NCBI GenBank assembly: GCA_050952225.1
Contig: JBMNKL010000002.1
Location: forward strand, 186,001 to 250,000
From: JBMNKL01 sp050952225
GTDB lineage: Bacteria > Bacillota > Clostridia > Acetivibrionales > DTU013
Reading direction: 5' to 3'
DNA length: 64,000 nucleotides
In this document: positions 63,088-64,000 of the stretch, piece by piece
How the letters are laid out: the number at the start of each line of letters is the position of its first letter
Position numbering within the stretch: position 1 is the stretch's first letter
Translations under genes and position numbers: made by a program
Notes under the pieces: model-generated
Database searches by the model: none
What the model was told of the DNA's origin: nothing
What the model saw: only the letters and a program-made list of their open reading frames with translations

Positions 63088-63885
63088 TTATTTAATGTTC
63101 TTCGTCATATCGTCCTTGAACCACTTCTCGGAGATTGATTTCAGAGTACCGTCATCCAGCATTTCTTTCAAAACCCTATCCACTTCATCGCATAATTCCT
63201 GGTTTTTCTTGTCGAAACCAATACCAATCGGCTCATCCGGAAGCGTAGTTTCGACCAGCTTGAAGCTTTCGACATCATTCGCAACAAAATACTTGCCGAC
63301 GACAATATCCGACACCACTGCGTCGACCCTGCCTATTTTCAATTCGTTAAGCGCCTGGGTCATACCTTCATATTTCTTAAATTCTTTAAACGGGGTAGTC
63401 TTCATAAACTCATTACACGACTCCTCCGCCGTAGTGCCCATCTGGACCGCGACTATCTTGTTTCCCAGGTCTTTTTCCGAATTGATGTCGGTATTCCCTA
63501 TTCCCACGATAATAACCTGGTTATTGGCAATATACGGGCGAGTGTAAGCTATGGTTTTCATTCTCTCCTCCGTAATACTCAAAGACGAGATAATGCAATC
63601 GTATTTCCCCGAGCTGAGGCCTGTAAATATGGCCGACCATGCCGTCGGTACAAATTCGATTTCCCTGTTGAGCCTCTTTCCGACCTCTTTGGCTACATCG
63701 ATATCGTATCCTACAAGGTTGCCCTTTTCGTCCCTGTATTCCATCGGTGGATATGTATCATCGACTCCTACGCGGAGTACATCCGCCCCGGTGCTCCCGC
63801 CCGGCTTGGCGCTCTTTCCGCATGCTCCCAGAACAAGCGACATGATAATAATCAATGATAAAAATAAAAACCCTCTTTTTGACAT
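63088..63885 (-). CDS. Polar amino acid-binding lipoprotein
   Basis: A 265-residue type II binding protein. The signal peptide ends in lipobox VLGAC at about residues 17-21, so it is anchored outside the membrane. The fold starts VLRVGVDDTYPPMEYRDEKG and has the signature GYDIDVAKEVGKRLNREIEF. These match cystine, glutamine or basic amino acid binding proteins; the substrate is not resolved. AGGAGGAAGC precedes the ATG. It is the first gene of the operon ending in the DMT transporter. Confidence 0.93.
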   Translation of the reverse strand: MSKRGFLFLSLIIIMSLVLGACGKSAKPGGSTGADVLRVGVDDTYPPMEYRDEKGNLVGYDIDVAKEVGKRLNREIEFVPTAWSAIFTGLSSGKYDCIISSLSITEERMKTIAYTRPYIANNQVIIVGIGNTDINSEKDLGNKIVAVQMGTTAEESCNEFMKTTPFKEFKKYEGMTQALNELKIGRVDAVVSDIVVGKYFVANDVESFKLVETTLPDEPIGIGFDKKNQELCDEVDRVLKEMLDDGTLKSISEKWFKDDMTKNIK

Positions 63886-64000
63886 TTTGGCTTCCTCCTA
63901 AAGCTTTCTGTTCAGTAAAACAACATAATTATATTATCGTAAATTCTTCTGGTTTACAATAATTAAAAATGCTTCTTCCATTTATTCAATTTGGAAAATA
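63886..64000. promoter_or_regulatory. Upstream region of the amino acid ABC operon
   Basis: About 115 bp to the window edge. AT-rich. AGGAGGAAG for the binding protein lies at its left end. The minus strand carries TTGTAAACC and TACGATAATATAATTATG, in which TATAAT could be the -10 of the operon promoter (about 63930-63935). No gene is seen. Confidence 0.35.

Noticed and set aside
1..64000. tRNA, rRNA, prophage or CRISPR arrays
   Set aside because: None recognised by eye on either strand; no repeat-spacer series or phage structural genes seen.

Overview
The window looks like the chromosome of an endospore-forming clostridium. Evidence: a GerK-type germinant receptor locus, spore photoproduct lyase, a YtvI-type sporulation membrane protein, a membrane pyrophosphatase, strong AGGAGG-type ribosome binding sites, and frequent TTG starts. 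A relative of the cellulolytic or thermophilic clostridia is my guess; no rRNA or other taxonomic marker is present. I see no tRNA, rRNA, prophage or CRISPR array.

Layout. 1-5030 (minus): the 5' end of a zinc-type dehydrogenase and a first branched-chain amino acid type ABC operon (livK-H-M-G-F) whose livK and livF copies are each frameshifted; an AraC regulator diverges from it. 6449-9820 (plus): a heavily decayed gerKA-gerKC-small protein-gerKB operon. 9866-12904 (minus): a zinc-ribbon membrane protein and a P-type Ca2+ ATPase. 13245-15784 (plus): a B12-binding/radical SAM protein and an anchored YiiX-like hydrolase. 15787-17761 (minus): trpB-trpA alone. About 17990-18187: an orphan tail resembling the C-terminus of a large secreted or polymorphic-toxin protein. 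18317-23383: YtvI-like protein, H+-pyrophosphatase, and a uracil permease behind a clear PyrR-type attenuator. 23485-28787 (minus): a second, intact liv operon ending in a CBS-ACT sensor gene. 29069-30608: a MEDS-domain histidine kinase split by a frameshift. 30703-34465: pdxA-like, nagB and DUF1846 genes.

34580-49189 (all minus) is the most interesting block: a roughly 14.6-kb probable operon with two complete sets of carbohydrate ABC solute-binding protein plus two permeases. They flank a DUF5696 protein, a Yip1-family membrane protein and a secreted NHL-repeat/TPR protein, and a LacI regulator lies at the distal end. No ATPase gene is present, so a shared MsmX-type ATPase is likely. The leading binding protein carries two N-terminal carbohydrate-binding-like modules. 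This suggests an uncharacterised glycan sensing, processing and uptake system.

49641-57996: an unknown protein, a 2'-5' RNA ligase-family phosphodiesterase, a small GGDEF protein, a solo HD-GYP-type N-terminal domain, a 1565-residue kinase/ATPase/GAF/LuxR regulator with a degraded DFG motif, and a DUF2935 protein. 58091-64000: spore photoproduct lyase behind an unusual leader, an IS30-family insertion with 14-bp flanking direct repeats, a DMT exporter, and a polar amino acid ABC operon.

Several genes carry single-base frameshifts or in-frame stops while much longer neighbours are intact. The ger locus also has internal deletions, so decay there is real; isolated single-base lesions elsewhere could be sequencing errors.
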